A DNA stretch of 64,000 nt. It comes from Deltaproteobacteria bacterium (lineage in GTDB: Bacteria; Myxococcota_A; Polyangia; Polyangiales; Ga0077539). Under the pieces are notes generated by a model that was not told where the DNA came from, did not search any database, and saw only the letters and a program-made list of their open reading frames with translations. Position 1 is the stretch's first letter. Each line of letters opens with the position of its first letter. The translations under genes and the position numbers were made by a program. The stretch covers positions 1-64,000 of the forward strand of contig CANJUR010000012.1 in assembly GCA_947477565.1 (NCBI GenBank), in the 5' to 3' direction. Shown here in pieces: positions 24,017-33,286 of the stretch.

Positions 24017-24844
24017 TCACGCGGGGTTGCGGGGGCGGTGACAAACTGTGCTTCCGATGTGAACGCGCTCAAACATATCGGGAACACTCGCAGTGGTCTC
24101 GGCACATCCGAGAAACAGGTACCCGTCGGGTGCCAGTGCCGCACGCACGCGACGAAGGACGCCACCGCGCGTCGCTTCGTCGAAATAAATCAGCACATTT
24201 CGTAGAAATACAATATCGGCCTGGGGAAATGGCGTCGAGGGTGTCACCAGGTTGAACTGGTTGAACTCAACCATCGACCGGATGCCCGACTCCAATGTCC
24301 AGTCGGTTCCATCCCGCTCGAAGAACTTGACCATCAACGCAGCCGGGAGCCCACGGTTGATTTCAAGCTGCCGGTATCGAGCCTCGCGCGCCCGCGCCAG
24401 AATCGACTCCGCCACATCCGTACCCAGGATCTTCACCCGTCCGCTGGGAAGCGAGGGAAAGTGCGTCTTGAGCAACATCGCGATGCTGTACGGCTCTTGT
24501 CCCGTCGAGCATGCCGCCGACCAGATTCGCAGCGGCTCCGTCGCCGAGCGCGCGGCAAGAAGTCCAGGAATCACGTGATCGCGCAACGCATTAAAGGGGT
24601 GCACGTCGCGAAAAAACGTCGTCTCATTGGTCGTGAGCGCTTCAACGATCCTGGGGTTGAGCTTTCGAGCCTGCTCCCCGCGGGCGGCGGTAACCACCTC
24701 TTCGACTGACGCGAGCTTGAGTTCGCGAGCCAGTGTCGCGAGCCGCGCTTCGATTAGATAGTTCTTGTCTACCCCGAGTACGATTCCCGCTCGCTGATAG
24801 ACAAGCTCCCTCACGTAGTCGAGAGAGGCTGAACTGGTTATCAA
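24017..24844 (-). CDS. cheR: chemotaxis protein methyltransferase CheR
   Basis: The short helical N-terminal domain (1-80) precedes an SAM-dependent methyltransferase with NETTFFRD, WSAACSTGQEPYSIAML, the ILGTDVAESILARAREA strand-helix and FLRNVLIYFDE. It methylates glutamates on the chemoreceptor for adaptation. Its ATG overlaps the cheB stop by 4 bases, so the pair is translationally coupled. The receptor of this operon ends without a CheR-tethering pentapeptide. Confidence 0.95.
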   Translation of the reverse strand: MITSSASLDYVRELVYQRAGIVLGVDKNYLIEARLATLARELKLASVEEVVTAARGEQARKLNPRIVEALTTNETTFFRDVHPFNALRDHVIPGLLAARSATEPLRIWSAACSTGQEPYSIAMLLKTHFPSLPSGRVKILGTDVAESILARAREARYRQLEINRGLPAALMVKFFERDGTDWTLESGIRSMVEFNQFNLVTPSTPFPQADIVFLRNVLIYFDEATRGGVLRRVRAALAPDGYLFLGCAETTASVPDMFERVHIGSTVCHRPRNPA

Positions 24845-25905
24845 GGTGCGCCCTCCGTCGGACCCGACCCTGCCCTGCTCCGCAGTCTCTGCATTATTTC
24901 ATTCCCGAGTTCATCAAGAGGCAAAACCGCGTGCGCAAGCCCCGCTCGTGCCACAAAGCCCGGCATGCCCCACACCACTGAAGTCGCCTCGTCCTGGACC
25001 ACCACCTGCGCACCGACCTCACGCAAATGCTGACATCCTCGCAGACCATCCTGGCCCATGCCCGTGAGCACCACTGCGATGGTATGCGGCCCGTACGCCT
25101 CCGCAACGGATCTGAAGAGCACATCGACGGAGGGTCGAACGGAGTTCTCCTGATTGTCGCGATTAAGGGCGACCTTGACGAAGATCCCATCGCGCCGCGC
25201 TGTCATATGGAAATCACCGGGTGCGATACGCACCATTCCGGGCGCGAGAACCTCGCCCTCCATGGCCTCTGCAACATCGCTGTTGGTGACCACCGCGAGG
25301 CGCCGCGCCAACTGTTGCGTAAAGACCGGTGGCATGTGCTGAACAATCACGACAGGAACTGGCAGCGGGGTAGGGAGAGCCTGGAGCAACGTGGTCAGTG
25401 CGTTGGGGCCGCCGGTCGAACAACCGATGGCAATCACATTGATGGAATTGCTCATCTTCACCTCGAAACGCTGCGGTGGCCGGGTCACCCCCGTGGGGGG
25501 GCGCGGCACAAATGCCAAAATCTTCGCGATGAGCAACTCTCGAATCTGGACAAAAGAAGCGGCACCGGGAGCCCCGGACGGCTTGGCAATGCAATCGACG
25601 GCGCCCAGCGTCAGCGCATCAAGGGTAGTCCTGGCGGCCCGCTCTGTGAGCGAACTCACCATGATCACCTTGACCTCGGGGTACCGCTTGCGGATCTCCG
25701 TCAGGGTCTCGAGGCCATCCATGCCCGGCATCTCGACATCGAGGGTGACAACGTCGGGGCGCACCATCGCCATGCGCGTCAGAGCGAGTCGCCCGTCCGA
25801 CGAGGTACCAATGACCTCGATCTCGGGTACCGATGAGAGCGCGTCCGAGAGAGCGCGGCGTGCAACAACGGAGTCATCGACAATCAATACCCGAATCGGT
25901 GGCAT
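24841..25905 (-). CDS. cheB: chemotaxis protein-glutamate methylesterase/glutaminase CheB
   Basis: A receiver domain (1-120: VLIVDDSVVARR, phospho-acceptor in VTLDVEMPGMDG, conserved Lys in IAKPSG) is linked to the methylesterase domain (160-345) with catalytic Ser in GCSTGG, His in VQHMPP and Asp in LTGMGQDGL. Phosphorylation by CheA opens the esterase that removes receptor methyl groups. It lies 3 bases after cheY and overlaps cheR. Confidence 0.96.
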   Translation of the reverse strand: MPPIRVLIVDDSVVARRALSDALSSVPEIEVIGTSSDGRLALTRMAMVRPDVVTLDVEMPGMDGLETLTEIRKRYPEVKVIMVSSLTERAARTTLDALTLGAVDCIAKPSGAPGAASFVQIRELLIAKILAFVPRPPTGVTRPPQRFEVKMSNSINVIAIGCSTGGPNALTTLLQALPTPLPVPVVIVQHMPPVFTQQLARRLAVVTNSDVAEAMEGEVLAPGMVRIAPGDFHMTARRDGIFVKVALNRDNQENSVRPSVDVLFRSVAEAYGPHTIAVVLTGMGQDGLRGCQHLREVGAQVVVQDEATSVVWGMPGFVARAGLAHAVLPLDELGNEIMQRLRSRAGSGPTEGAP

Positions 25906-25908
25906 GGG

Positions 25909-26283
25909 TCAGTGAGCCTCAAAACCCAACAGTGCAAGCTTCTCGCGTAGCGCGTCGGCAGTAAACGGCTTCATCAGGTACTCATTGGCTCCAGCGGCAA
26001 GAGCCAGAGTGACCTGATCAAACTCCGTCTCCGTCGTGACCATCACCAAGCGCATTGAATCGTAATCGTGGTTGCTTCGCACGGCGACGACGAACTCAAG
26101 CCCGTTCATTTCAGGCATGTTCCAATCGACCAGCGCGAGGTCGGGCACACCCAACTCTTTCAGTCGTGCGAGGGCATCGGCGCCATGCACCGCTTCTCCG
26201 ATCACGTCGAAGCCGACGGACACAAGCTGCTTCCGCAGAATCGCTCGCATCGCTCGGGAGTCGTCGATCACGATCGCTCTCAT
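25909..26283 (-). CDS. cheY: CheY-like response regulator
   Basis: A stand-alone receiver of 124 residues: acidic pair in VIDDSRAM, phospho-Asp in ALVDWNMPEMNG, Thr in MVTTE and Lys in LMKPF. ATG 26283 is supported by GGAGGAG; the longer frame would overlap the receptor gene. It is the operon's first CheY; a second is divergent at 31271. It probably carries CheA signals to the motor or other output. Confidence 0.94.
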   Translation of the reverse strand: MRAIVIDDSRAMRAILRKQLVSVGFDVIGEAVHGADALARLKELGVPDLALVDWNMPEMNGLEFVVAVRSNHDYDSMRLVMVTTETEFDQVTLALAAGANEYLMKPFTADALREKLALLGFEAH

Positions 26284-26303
26284 CTTGCCCTCCTCCACTG
26301 CCG

Positions 26304-27944
26304 TTAGCACGAGAACTGCGCCGCCAACGTCTGAAGCGCAGTCGCCATCCGCGCCACGTCCGCGGCCGCCCGCTGTGAGTCCATCGCACCCGCCGACGTG
26401 CTCTGGGCCGACGACGCGACTGCGGTGATTGTATGCGCAATCTCGCCGCTTCCCTTGGCCACCTCGGTCACGCTCCGAGTAATCTCGTTGGTGGTCGCAG
26501 TCTGCTCCTCGATCGCCGCTGCGATGGTGTTCTGCAGGTCACTAATCTGGCTGATGATCTGTCCGATCTGCCCAATCGCCGTGACGGCACCGCGGGTACT
26601 CGCCTGAATCGACTCGATCTTCTGGCTGATGTCCTCGGTGGCCTTCGCTGTCTCCTTGGCGAGTTCCTTCACTTCATTCGCCACCACAGCGAAGCCCTTC
26701 CCTGCCTCTCCGGCACGCGCGGCCTCGATCGTCGCGTTTAGCGCGAGCAGGTTGGTCTGCTGCGCGATGGAAGTGATCACCTTGATGACCTTCCCAATCT
26801 GCGCACTGCTCTCCCCCAGGAGCGCCACCGTCGCGTTGGTGTTCTCTGCCACCTTCACCGCCCCAGAGGCGACCCGCGTGGCCTCCGCGGCACTCTTGGC
26901 GATCTCCCGGATACTCGCGGTCATCTCCTCGGAGCTCGCCGCGACGGTCTGGACGTTCGCGCTGATTTGCATGGCTGCAGTCGAGACCACCCCCGCCTGC
27001 GCCGCCGTGTGTTCGGAGTCTTCGCCCATGTGCTTGCTGACCGCAGTGAGTTCATCGCTCGATGTGGCAAGCTTTTGCGCGCCCTCGGTAATCTGCTGAA
27101 GCATCTCTCGCAACGAGCTGACCACCTGGCTGATGGCTTCGCCGAACTCGCCTTGAACCTCCACGTCGAGCACCTCATCGTTGAGGCGCTTGTCAGCGAT
27201 CGCCTGCACCTGCTCCATGAGAACGCGAACGTTCGCCTTGATCTGGTCGAGGTGCTCGGTCTTGTCGCTGTCGTCGTCCTGGGACACTTCGATATTGAGT
27301 CCCATCGACTCAATAGTATTCAGGAAGAACGAGTCTCCGACTGCTTGCATGTCGTAGTTGAGGACTCGCGACATCGCCATCTGGGCTCGGAACACAAACT
27401 CCGTGTCTTCGAAGCTGGCCCTCAAGTGCTCAAGTGAAAGGTGGGCATATTCGGCATACGCGCCGATGTACCACTTGAAAGGCAGGTTAATCTGGTCGTG
27501 GAGCCAGCCGATGTGCAGGCGGCTCTCGAAGTATTTCTCGTCCCAGTTGTGGGTTGCTCCCTCGAACAGGCTCACGAAGTAGCCAATCTGGGCCGTCTCG
27601 AGGTGCCGACGGAGGGTGCCGAGCGAGATGCCCTTCCGGTCGGCATAGCGGCCGAAGAAATCGGCCGTGCGCGAAAACGCAAACTGCCAATCGTTGAACT
27701 CGCGAGCGATCGTGGGCGCGTGCTCCTTCGCCCACGGAATGAGCTTGATCATCAACTCGCGGTCCTCGTTTCCGAGTCGCACGAATTCTCGACGATAAGC
27801 GAGTGTTTGCTCGCTGATGCCGTAGTCCCGGGTGAACTGCCGGACCTCCTTCTCGACCTTGCCCCGCCGTCCGGTGGAGTCACTGCCCGGGCGCGTTTCT
27901 CTCGTCGTGCCAGCGGCCACGGGCTTCTTCATCGGCTGAGTCAT
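26304..27944 (-). CDS. globin-coupled soluble chemoreceptor (HemAT-like methyl-accepting protein)
   Basis: Residues about 45-190 are a protoglobin-type sensor: the heme-pocket region ends with [17 protein letters not shown], where His149 is the expected proximal ligand, as in HemAT and other globin-coupled sensors. No membrane segment is present, so it senses cytoplasmic O2 (or another diatomic gas). Residues 260-546 are the coiled-coil signalling domain with the conserved tip [18 protein letters not shown] and flanking methylation helices. It is embedded between cheW and cheY, and is the only intact receptor in the locus, so the whole operon is probably an aerotaxis or oxygen-signalling pathway. 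Confidence 0.9.
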   Translation of the reverse strand: MTQPMKKPVAAGTTRETRPGSDSTGRRGKVEKEVRQFTRDYGISEQTLAYRREFVRLGNEDRELMIKLIPWAKEHAPTIAREFNDWQFAFSRTADFFGRYADRKGISLGTLRRHLETAQIGYFVSLFEGATHNWDEKYFESRLHIGWLHDQINLPFKWYIGAYAEYAHLSLEHLRASFEDTEFVFRAQMAMSRVLNYDMQAVGDSFFLNTIESMGLNIEVSQDDDSDKTEHLDQIKANVRVLMEQVQAIADKRLNDEVLDVEVQGEFGEAISQVVSSLREMLQQITEGAQKLATSSDELTAVSKHMGEDSEHTAAQAGVVSTAAMQISANVQTVAASSEEMTASIREIAKSAAEATRVASGAVKVAENTNATVALLGESSAQIGKVIKVITSIAQQTNLLALNATIEAARAGEAGKGFAVVANEVKELAKETAKATEDISQKIESIQASTRGAVTAIGQIGQIISQISDLQNTIAAAIEEQTATTNEITRSVTEVAKGSGEIAHTITAVASSAQSTSAGAMDSQRAAADVARMATALQTLAAQFSC

Positions 27945-27994
27945 CAGCGGTTCTCCATCGGATTTATCGTTGGGTCGAGGTGTCGGTAGCGGGT

Positions 27995-28438
27995 TTAGTT
28001 ACGGACTTCACGCGGGTCGGAGACTCCGATTGCGCGTTCAGTGTCCAGCACGAGAAGGAGTTGCTGGTTCAATTTGTAGATTCCCAGGAAGAGATCGCGC
28101 ATCGACGCCAGAATGGTCTCCGGCATACGCTCAAACATCTCTTCGGAGACCTCCACCACGTCGCCGATCTCGTCCACCAGCAGGCTCACATTGCCCCAGC
28201 TTGCACGAATCACAACGTTCATTGGTAGTTGCGAGTCAGGCCGGGGAGGGAAGCCCATGCGTGTGCGCAGCTCGATCGCGGTCACGATCTGGCCGCGGAG
28301 GTTGATTAGACCGCGCACCTCCGGGGCAGCGAGGGGTACTCGGGTCATTTCCTGATAGCGAATGACCTCCTGTACCCGGGTCACGTCAACGCCGATGTAG
28401 AGTCCATTGAGGTAGAAAGTGCAGAGTTGTCGAGACAT
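27995..28438 (-). CDS. cheW: chemotaxis coupling protein CheW
   Basis: A single CheW domain of 147 residues with two SH3-like barrels: [38 protein letters not shown] and [14 protein letters not shown]. It bridges CheA and the receptor. ATG 28438 has a GAGGAAAG box upstream; an in-frame extension to 28477 lacks one. Position between cheA (16 bases) and the receptor (50 bases) fits one operon. Confidence 0.94.
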   Translation of the reverse strand: MSRQLCTFYLNGLYIGVDVTRVQEVIRYQEMTRVPLAAPEVRGLINLRGQIVTAIELRTRMGFPPRPDSQLPMNVVIRASWGNVSLLVDEIGDVVEVSEEMFERMPETILASMRDLFLGIYKLNQQLLLVLDTERAIGVSDPREVRN

Positions 28439-28454
28439 CGTCGGTCTTTCCTCT

Positions 28455-30662
28455 TCAGGCCGCCGCGCGCTTCTCAAGCAGCGCAGGATCGACGGTACGG
28501 ATCACACTGACGACATCGAGAAGGTCGGTTACGCGGCCCTGAATCGTGGTCGAGCCGAAGAGTCCCGGCGACGCGGCGTCGCACTCGATCTCTGGGGTGT
28601 CATCGACAATGTCGATGATGCGACGAACGACCAGCCCGAAGCGCCGACCGTTTTCGGCGTACACGATCACCTGGATGGAGTCGCCGACGGTACTGGTCGG
28701 AGTGCCCGCGAAGTACTCGCAAAGGTCGATAAGCGGAAGAATGTCACCCCGGTATTGAACGACCTTCCGACGTCCGGCGCGCTCGATGCGGTCGCGACTG
28801 AACTCCTCAAGCCTCGCGACCTTGGAGAGCGGAAGGCCGAGGCGCGACTCGTCGTCGATCTGGAATAACAGGAGCGCCTGTCGCGGTCGCTGGTCGGCTT
28901 CCTGCGCCTTGTTGTCCGCTCGCATTCGATCCCGCGCGGCCGACATGATTCCGCTGCGCTGCGCGATGCCAAGTACATCGAGGATGAGCGCCACCCGACC
29001 ATCGCCCATGATGGTTGCGCCGGCGAAGACCGAGACGCCCTTGATCTCGCGTCCAAATGGCTTCACAACAATTTCACCAGTATCGTTTACGCCATCGACG
29101 ACCATACCGAATGGACGGTCGTCGGCCTGCACTACGACAATGTTGATGACGGCATCTTCCGTGAGCACCCGCTGCGCGCCGCCCAGGGCACTTCGGAGAT
29201 ACACGAGCGGCAGCAGGTTGCCCCGGAGGCGAAAGATCGGCGCCCCCTGGATTGTCTCGATAGCCGCCAGCGCCGTGGCCCCTTCGAGGCGAACAAGTTC
29301 CAGCAGGCTGACCTGCGGGATGGCATAGCGCTCGCCGTCATCGGTGACCACCAGCGCCGGAACAATCGCCAGCGTCAGGGGAATCTTGATCTTCAGTACT
29401 GTGCCGCGGCCCAGGACGCTGTGGACCTCGACGGTACCGCCAATTTTTTCGACGTTGGTACGGACGACGTCCATTCCGACGCCCCGACCCGAGAGACGGG
29501 TCACTTGCTCGGCAGTCGAGAATCCAGGTCTGAAGATGAGTGCAATCGACTCCTGCTCGCTCATCCGGGCCGCCTGCTCGACGGAGATGATTCCACGGCG
29601 GATGGCGGTCTGTCGGACGCGCTCTGGGTCGATGCCGGCGCCGTCGTCGCTGAGTTCGATGTTAACCCGACCACCTTCGTGAAATGCGCGCAGCGACAAG
29701 CGCCCGGCGGCGGGCTTTCCCGCAGCGATTCGGGCGGCAGGCATCTCGATTCCATGATCGATGGCATTGCGGACAACGTGGGTGAGGGGGTCACGCACGG
29801 CCTCGATGATGGTTCGGTCGAGCTCTGTCTCAGCACCTTCCATTTCGATCTCGACGCGCTTGCCACAGGACTGCGAGAGGTCGCGCACCACTCGAGGAAA
29901 CTTGTTGAGCACATTGCCAATGGGCTGCATCCGCGTCTTCATGACGCCCTCTTGCAACTCGGTGGTGATGAGGTTCAGTCGCTGCGACGTCGCCGCAAAG
30001 GCGGAGTCGCGCTGCTCGACCAACTGCAATATCTGATTGCGCGCCAGGACGAGTTCGCCAACGAGGTTCATGAGGCGGTCGAGCAGACCCACATCGACCC
30101 TGACACTCGTCTCGGCGACGGCCGTTTCGCGGAGTTCGGTGATGACTTCCGGGGCAGTGGGCTCGCGTGTCAGTGCCGCGACGGTTGTCGTGGTCTCGAT
30201 CGGCGCAGGCTTCAGCAGCAATGGGGTAGGCACTGACTCCACCGACGGCACCGGCGCAGGGCGCGGAAAGGCGCTCGGTGCCATGTGCAGGCTGTTCAGT
30301 AAATCGACAAGCTCCCCGTGGTCGGCGCCTCCCTCAGTGCCATCTAGCTCGACCGAAGTCAAAATAAGCCGAACCGCGTCACACATCGAGAGGAGCGAAG
30401 TCGTCATCCCGGCCGTGAGCGTGATGTGACCATCGCGTAGGCGGCTGAGGAGATTTTCGCCCGCATGCGTGACCGACTCAAGCTGTTTGAAGTCGAGGAA
30501 GCCCGCCGTGCCTTTGATGGTGTGGATCGCGCGGAAAATCCCTGCGATTCGATGTTGTCCGGCAGGGTCACGCTCAAGCGCAACCAGCTCCCGATCGAGC
30601 AGATCGAGGTTTTCTCGGCTCTCCGCCAGAAACTCCGTCAGGATCTCATCATCGAGCGTCAT
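28455..30662 (-). CDS. cheA: chemotaxis histidine kinase CheA with two CheW-like regulatory domains
   Basis: Domain order: HPt with phospho-His47 (AIHTIKGTAGFL), a short Pro-rich linker (about 120-175) in place of a full P2 domain, the dimerisation helices (LMNLVGELVLARNQI), the HATPase (N box HVVRNAIDHGIE, G1 DDGAGID, G2 SGRGVGMDVV) and then two CheW-like P5 domains (about 435-570 and 605-730). Tandem P5 domains occur in some delta-proteobacterial CheAs and may widen array contacts. It heads the minus-strand operon; the 608-base region upstream separates it from the divergent cheY. Confidence 0.95.
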   Translation of the reverse strand: MTLDDEILTEFLAESRENLDLLDRELVALERDPAGQHRIAGIFRAIHTIKGTAGFLDFKQLESVTHAGENLLSRLRDGHITLTAGMTTSLLSMCDAVRLILTSVELDGTEGGADHGELVDLLNSLHMAPSAFPRPAPVPSVESVPTPLLLKPAPIETTTTVAALTREPTAPEVITELRETAVAETSVRVDVGLLDRLMNLVGELVLARNQILQLVEQRDSAFAATSQRLNLITTELQEGVMKTRMQPIGNVLNKFPRVVRDLSQSCGKRVEIEMEGAETELDRTIIEAVRDPLTHVVRNAIDHGIEMPAARIAAGKPAAGRLSLRAFHEGGRVNIELSDDGAGIDPERVRQTAIRRGIISVEQAARMSEQESIALIFRPGFSTAEQVTRLSGRGVGMDVVRTNVEKIGGTVEVHSVLGRGTVLKIKIPLTLAIVPALVVTDDGERYAIPQVSLLELVRLEGATALAAIETIQGAPIFRLRGNLLPLVYLRSALGGAQRVLTEDAVINIVVVQADDRPFGMVVDGVNDTGEIVVKPFGREIKGVSVFAGATIMGDGRVALILDVLGIAQRSGIMSAARDRMRADNKAQEADQRPRQALLLFQIDDESRLGLPLSKVARLEEFSRDRIERAGRRKVVQYRGDILPLIDLCEYFAGTPTSTVGDSIQVIVYAENGRRFGLVVRRIIDIVDDTPEIECDAASPGLFGSTTIQGRVTDLLDVVSVIRTVDPALLEKRAAA

Positions 30663-31270
30663 GTGACATTTCTGGGTTGCAAGTTGTGCTGCGAGAATAC
30701 CGAAGTAAGCGCGAAGTCCAAGCCCTAAAAAGGCAGCGCCCCAACAGATCGAGACGTTTGTCGTAACCGGCCGTATCCGAGCGCAAGGCGGACATACTGA
30801 CGCCAGATGTAGTGTAGTACCCCGCCCGGGATCCTCGTGCTGATACCAAAGCCAACCTTTTCCCGAGCAGACTACTTTATCGGCGGTGCTTCGAATGCCT
30901 GATGTCAGTCACGACAATATCCTTTAATATCCCTACACATCGGCAGGTTAGCGCTGCTGGTGGGCTCTCGGTATTATCCGGTCGTCGTCTGTTAAATGTC
31001 GAGCTGTGGCATCTGCCTCGGCCGGAAGCATCCATGCAGCGTCTGCAACCAATGCGGATGGTTTGCCACGGCTGCTCGCTCAGATTTCGATGTAGAGCGG
31101 CCGAGCAGGCTTTAGTAAAGTTCACCCGAGGATAAAATTTCCCACGGTCGAGAAAACGTAAGGTTTAGAGTTCCTTTGATGCGGCTGTTGGTGACTTAAC
31201 GTCGCGGAGCGCCGACACCAAAGCTCACGGTTTTGGTTTCAGTGCCGTCTATAGATGGCAAGGAGCAGAG
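30663..31270. other. divergent promoter region of the chemotaxis locus
   Basis: This is the most AT-rich stretch in the window. It lies between cheA (minus) and the second cheY (plus) and presumably carries both promoters. I see no convincing sigma-54 or sigma-28 box, no riboswitch and no RNA gene. Short ORFs on both strands have no coding support. Confidence 0.45.
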
Positions 31271-31627
31271 ATGAAGATTCTGATCGTCGATGACAGCAAG
31301 GCCATGCGAATGATCGTGACGCGCACGCTGCGTCAGGCCGATCTCGGTGAGTTCTCGTTGGTCGAGGCCAGTAACGGTGTTGAGGCGCTTGAGCGGGTTG
31401 CGAGCGACCAACCCGACCTCGTACTCACCGACTGGAACATGCCCCTGATGGGTGGTTTGGAACTTCTGCAGGCCCTCCGCGGCCTCAACCTCCAGGTCGG
31501 CGTCGTGACCTCCGAGGGCACGGTGGAGATGCGTCAGGCTGCCGCCGCTGCTGGGGCCAAGTTTGTCATCACGAAGCCGTTCACAGCCGAGACCTTTCGC
31601 GCTGCAATTGCCGCCGTATTGCGATAG
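31271..31627 (+). CDS. second CheY-like response regulator
   Basis: A 118-residue stand-alone receiver: acidic pair in LIVDDSKAM, phospho-Asp in VLTDWNMPLMGG, Ser in VVTSEG, Lys in VITKPF. AAGGAG precedes the ATG by 7 bases. It lies 36 bases before a CheX/CheC-like gene, so regulator and phosphatase probably form a pair working against the same CheA. Confidence 0.93.
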   Translation: MKILIVDDSKAMRMIVTRTLRQADLGEFSLVEASNGVEALERVASDQPDLVLTDWNMPLMGGLELLQALRGLNLQVGVVTSEGTVEMRQAAAAAGAKFVITKPFTAETFRAAIAAVLR

Positions 31628-31663
31628 CTTGCCGATCGTTCTCCCAAAGTTGAAGGGGCCCCG

Positions 31664-32158
31664 ATGAGCACGACGAACGGTATGCTCCTGCTGCCATCCG
31701 CCAAACAAATAGTACTGCTGATGAGCCCGCTCCTGGGGCGAACCACCAAGGTTGATTTGAGTTCGGCTGAGTTGCCGATCAAGCCGCCGTATGTCGTTGG
31801 CGTGTACGTCGCGGACGACAACACCATCGTGGCGCTCTGCTTCTTCGATCTGGCCCTCGCGTGTCATCTCGGGGCGGCGCTTTCGATGATCCCCGCCGCG
31901 GTTGCCAGCGAGGCGGCTCGCAAGGGCGTGGTGTCCGAATCGATCAGCGAAAACCTCTTCGAAGTCGCCAACGTGATGTCCAGCTTGTTCAACCACGACG
32001 GAGGCGTGCACGTTCGCCTCCGCGAGGTCGTGCATGCTCCGAAGGTGCTCCCTGCACAGTTTTCTGACCTGCTGAAGCGCCCGGCTGCGCGTAGTGATTT
32101 TAGTGTGAGCATCCAGGGTTACGGTGCCGGTCCAATGGCGATCGTCGCCGTCGCCTGA
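31664..32158 (+). CDS. CheX/CheC-like protein
   Basis: The 164-residue protein shows an E-x2-N signature in ENLFEVANVMSSLFNHDGG (about 106-124), with strands around it compatible with the CheX/CheC/FliM-like fold. The sequence diverges from the CheX-like gene at 23535. Lying directly after a cheY, it is probably a CheY-P phosphatase or binding partner. A clear hairpin 6 bases after the stop ends the two-gene unit. No CheD is present, and CheC normally partners with CheD, which leaves its exact class open. Confidence 0.75.
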   Translation: MSTTNGMLLLPSAKQIVLLMSPLLGRTTKVDLSSAELPIKPPYVVGVYVADDNTIVALCFFDLALACHLGAALSMIPAAVASEAARKGVVSESISENLFEVANVMSSLFNHDGGVHVRLREVVHAPKVLPAQFSDLLKRPAARSDFSVSIQGYGAGPMAIVAVA

Positions 32159-32163
32159 ATTTC

Positions 32164-32181
32164 GCGAAGGCGATCCTTCGC
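32164..32181 (+). terminator. terminator after the cheY/CheX-like pair
   Basis: A perfect 7-bp stem GCGAAGG/CCTTCGC closes a CGAT loop 6 bases after the stop at 32158. A short TTTT follows 6 bases beyond the stem, making a modest intrinsic terminator. Confidence 0.6.
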
Positions 32182-32606
32182 CGATGCTTTTCGCCACGCT
32201 TGAATTCGGTCTGGCTTGCTGGCTGCCTCGGTCGCCGAGGGCGCGCTGATCGAGCATCTGCGACATCCATCGAACCTTCCGCGACACCGGTAGTTGAGGT
32301 CGCGCGCCGACCACCGGGGCATCCCGTAGTGCCTGCGGCGCAGTCCCCGGAGTGACAGCATCACGAGGTTGCGTAATCGCGCTGCTGATAACCGCGTCGT
32401 CCGCGATGTGCGCGTCCAACCTTCCTTGATCGCGGCGAGGGAGGGTCAATCCGCGAGCGTGATTCGTTCGGCATCCGTGCTCTTCGGGCCCGGGGGTGCT
32501 CCGCCGAATGGCGCCCCCTTCCACGAAGCGCACGCGGAAGGCTCTGCCCGTTCTTCCCGAGCCTCGCAATGTTCGTGTTCGGTCGTAGGATGCGCGCCTC
32601 GCGCCC
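32182..32606. other. no supported gene
   Basis: The stretch holds only short overlapping ORFs on both strands without recognisable products or ribosome-binding sites. The last part must contain the promoter of the ABC ATPase at 32607, whose start is preceded by a GGATGCG stretch but no strong Shine-Dalgarno. Confidence 0.4.
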
Positions 32607-33284
32607 ATGGCTACTCCTCGCGCCAGCTTTGACACCGTCGTCGTCGAGCGGGTCACCCGCGTCTACGGCGTGACCCGCGCGCTTGCGGGTGTGAGCCACA
32701 CTTTTCGCGCCGGCGAGGTCGCTTCCCTCGAAGGCGGGAATGGCGCGGGAAAGAGCACCTTGCTCGGCATCCTCGCCACGCTGTCGCGTCCGACCTCTGG
32801 CGAGGTGCACTGGGGCGAGTACCGCATGCCCGAGGACCGCGATTCGATTCGCGCAGCCGTCGGCCTCGTGGCCCACGACGCGATGGTCTATCCCGACCTG
32901 ACCCCACGCGAGTCGCTCGTGTTGATGGCCGTACTCCACGGACTCGATGATCCCACCGCGCGCATCGAGGCGGTGCTCGCCGGCGCGGGTCTCACCCCCC
33001 TCGGCGATCGGCCGGCCCGAACCTTCTCCCGGGGTCAACTCCAGCGCCTCGCGGTCGCGCGGGCCGAACTGCACGACCCGATCCTGGTGCTCTTCGACGA
33101 GCCCACCACCGGGCTCGATGCCCGGGCCGTAGCGCGGCTTGAAGAGGACATCGCGCGGGCACGCTCCCGGGCGCGCATCGTGGTGCTGGTGACCCATGAC
33201 GCGGCGTTCGCGGAGCGCGTTGCGGACGTTCGCATCACACTCGATCGAGGCAAACTGGCGGAGGTTCGTCGCGTCGCGCGGTGA
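32607..33284 (+). CDS. orphan ABC transporter ATPase, CcmA-like
   Basis: A 225-residue ATPase domain: Walker A GGNGAGKST, a CcmA-type signature FSRGQLQRLAVARAEL, Walker B VLFDEPTTGLD and switch His in LVTHD. Small size and the FS-x-GQ signature resemble the heme-exporter ATPase CcmA and related bacteriocin-type exporters. No permease gene is adjacent: the next gene is a convergent kinase 2 bases away. It must partner with a membrane subunit encoded elsewhere, or have a non-transport role. Confidence 0.85.
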   Translation: MATPRASFDTVVVERVTRVYGVTRALAGVSHTFRAGEVASLEGGNGAGKSTLLGILATLSRPTSGEVHWGEYRMPEDRDSIRAAVGLVAHDAMVYPDLTPRESLVLMAVLHGLDDPTARIEAVLAGAGLTPLGDRPARTFSRGQLQRLAVARAELHDPILVLFDEPTTGLDARAVARLEEDIARARSRARIVVLVTHDAAFAERVADVRITLDRGKLAEVRRVAR

Positions 33285-33286
33285 GG

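Noticed and set aside
30663-31270. Small ORFs in the AT-rich gap between cheA and the second cheY
   Set aside because: They lack ribosome-binding sites, codon bias and family similarity; a promoter region is the simpler reading.
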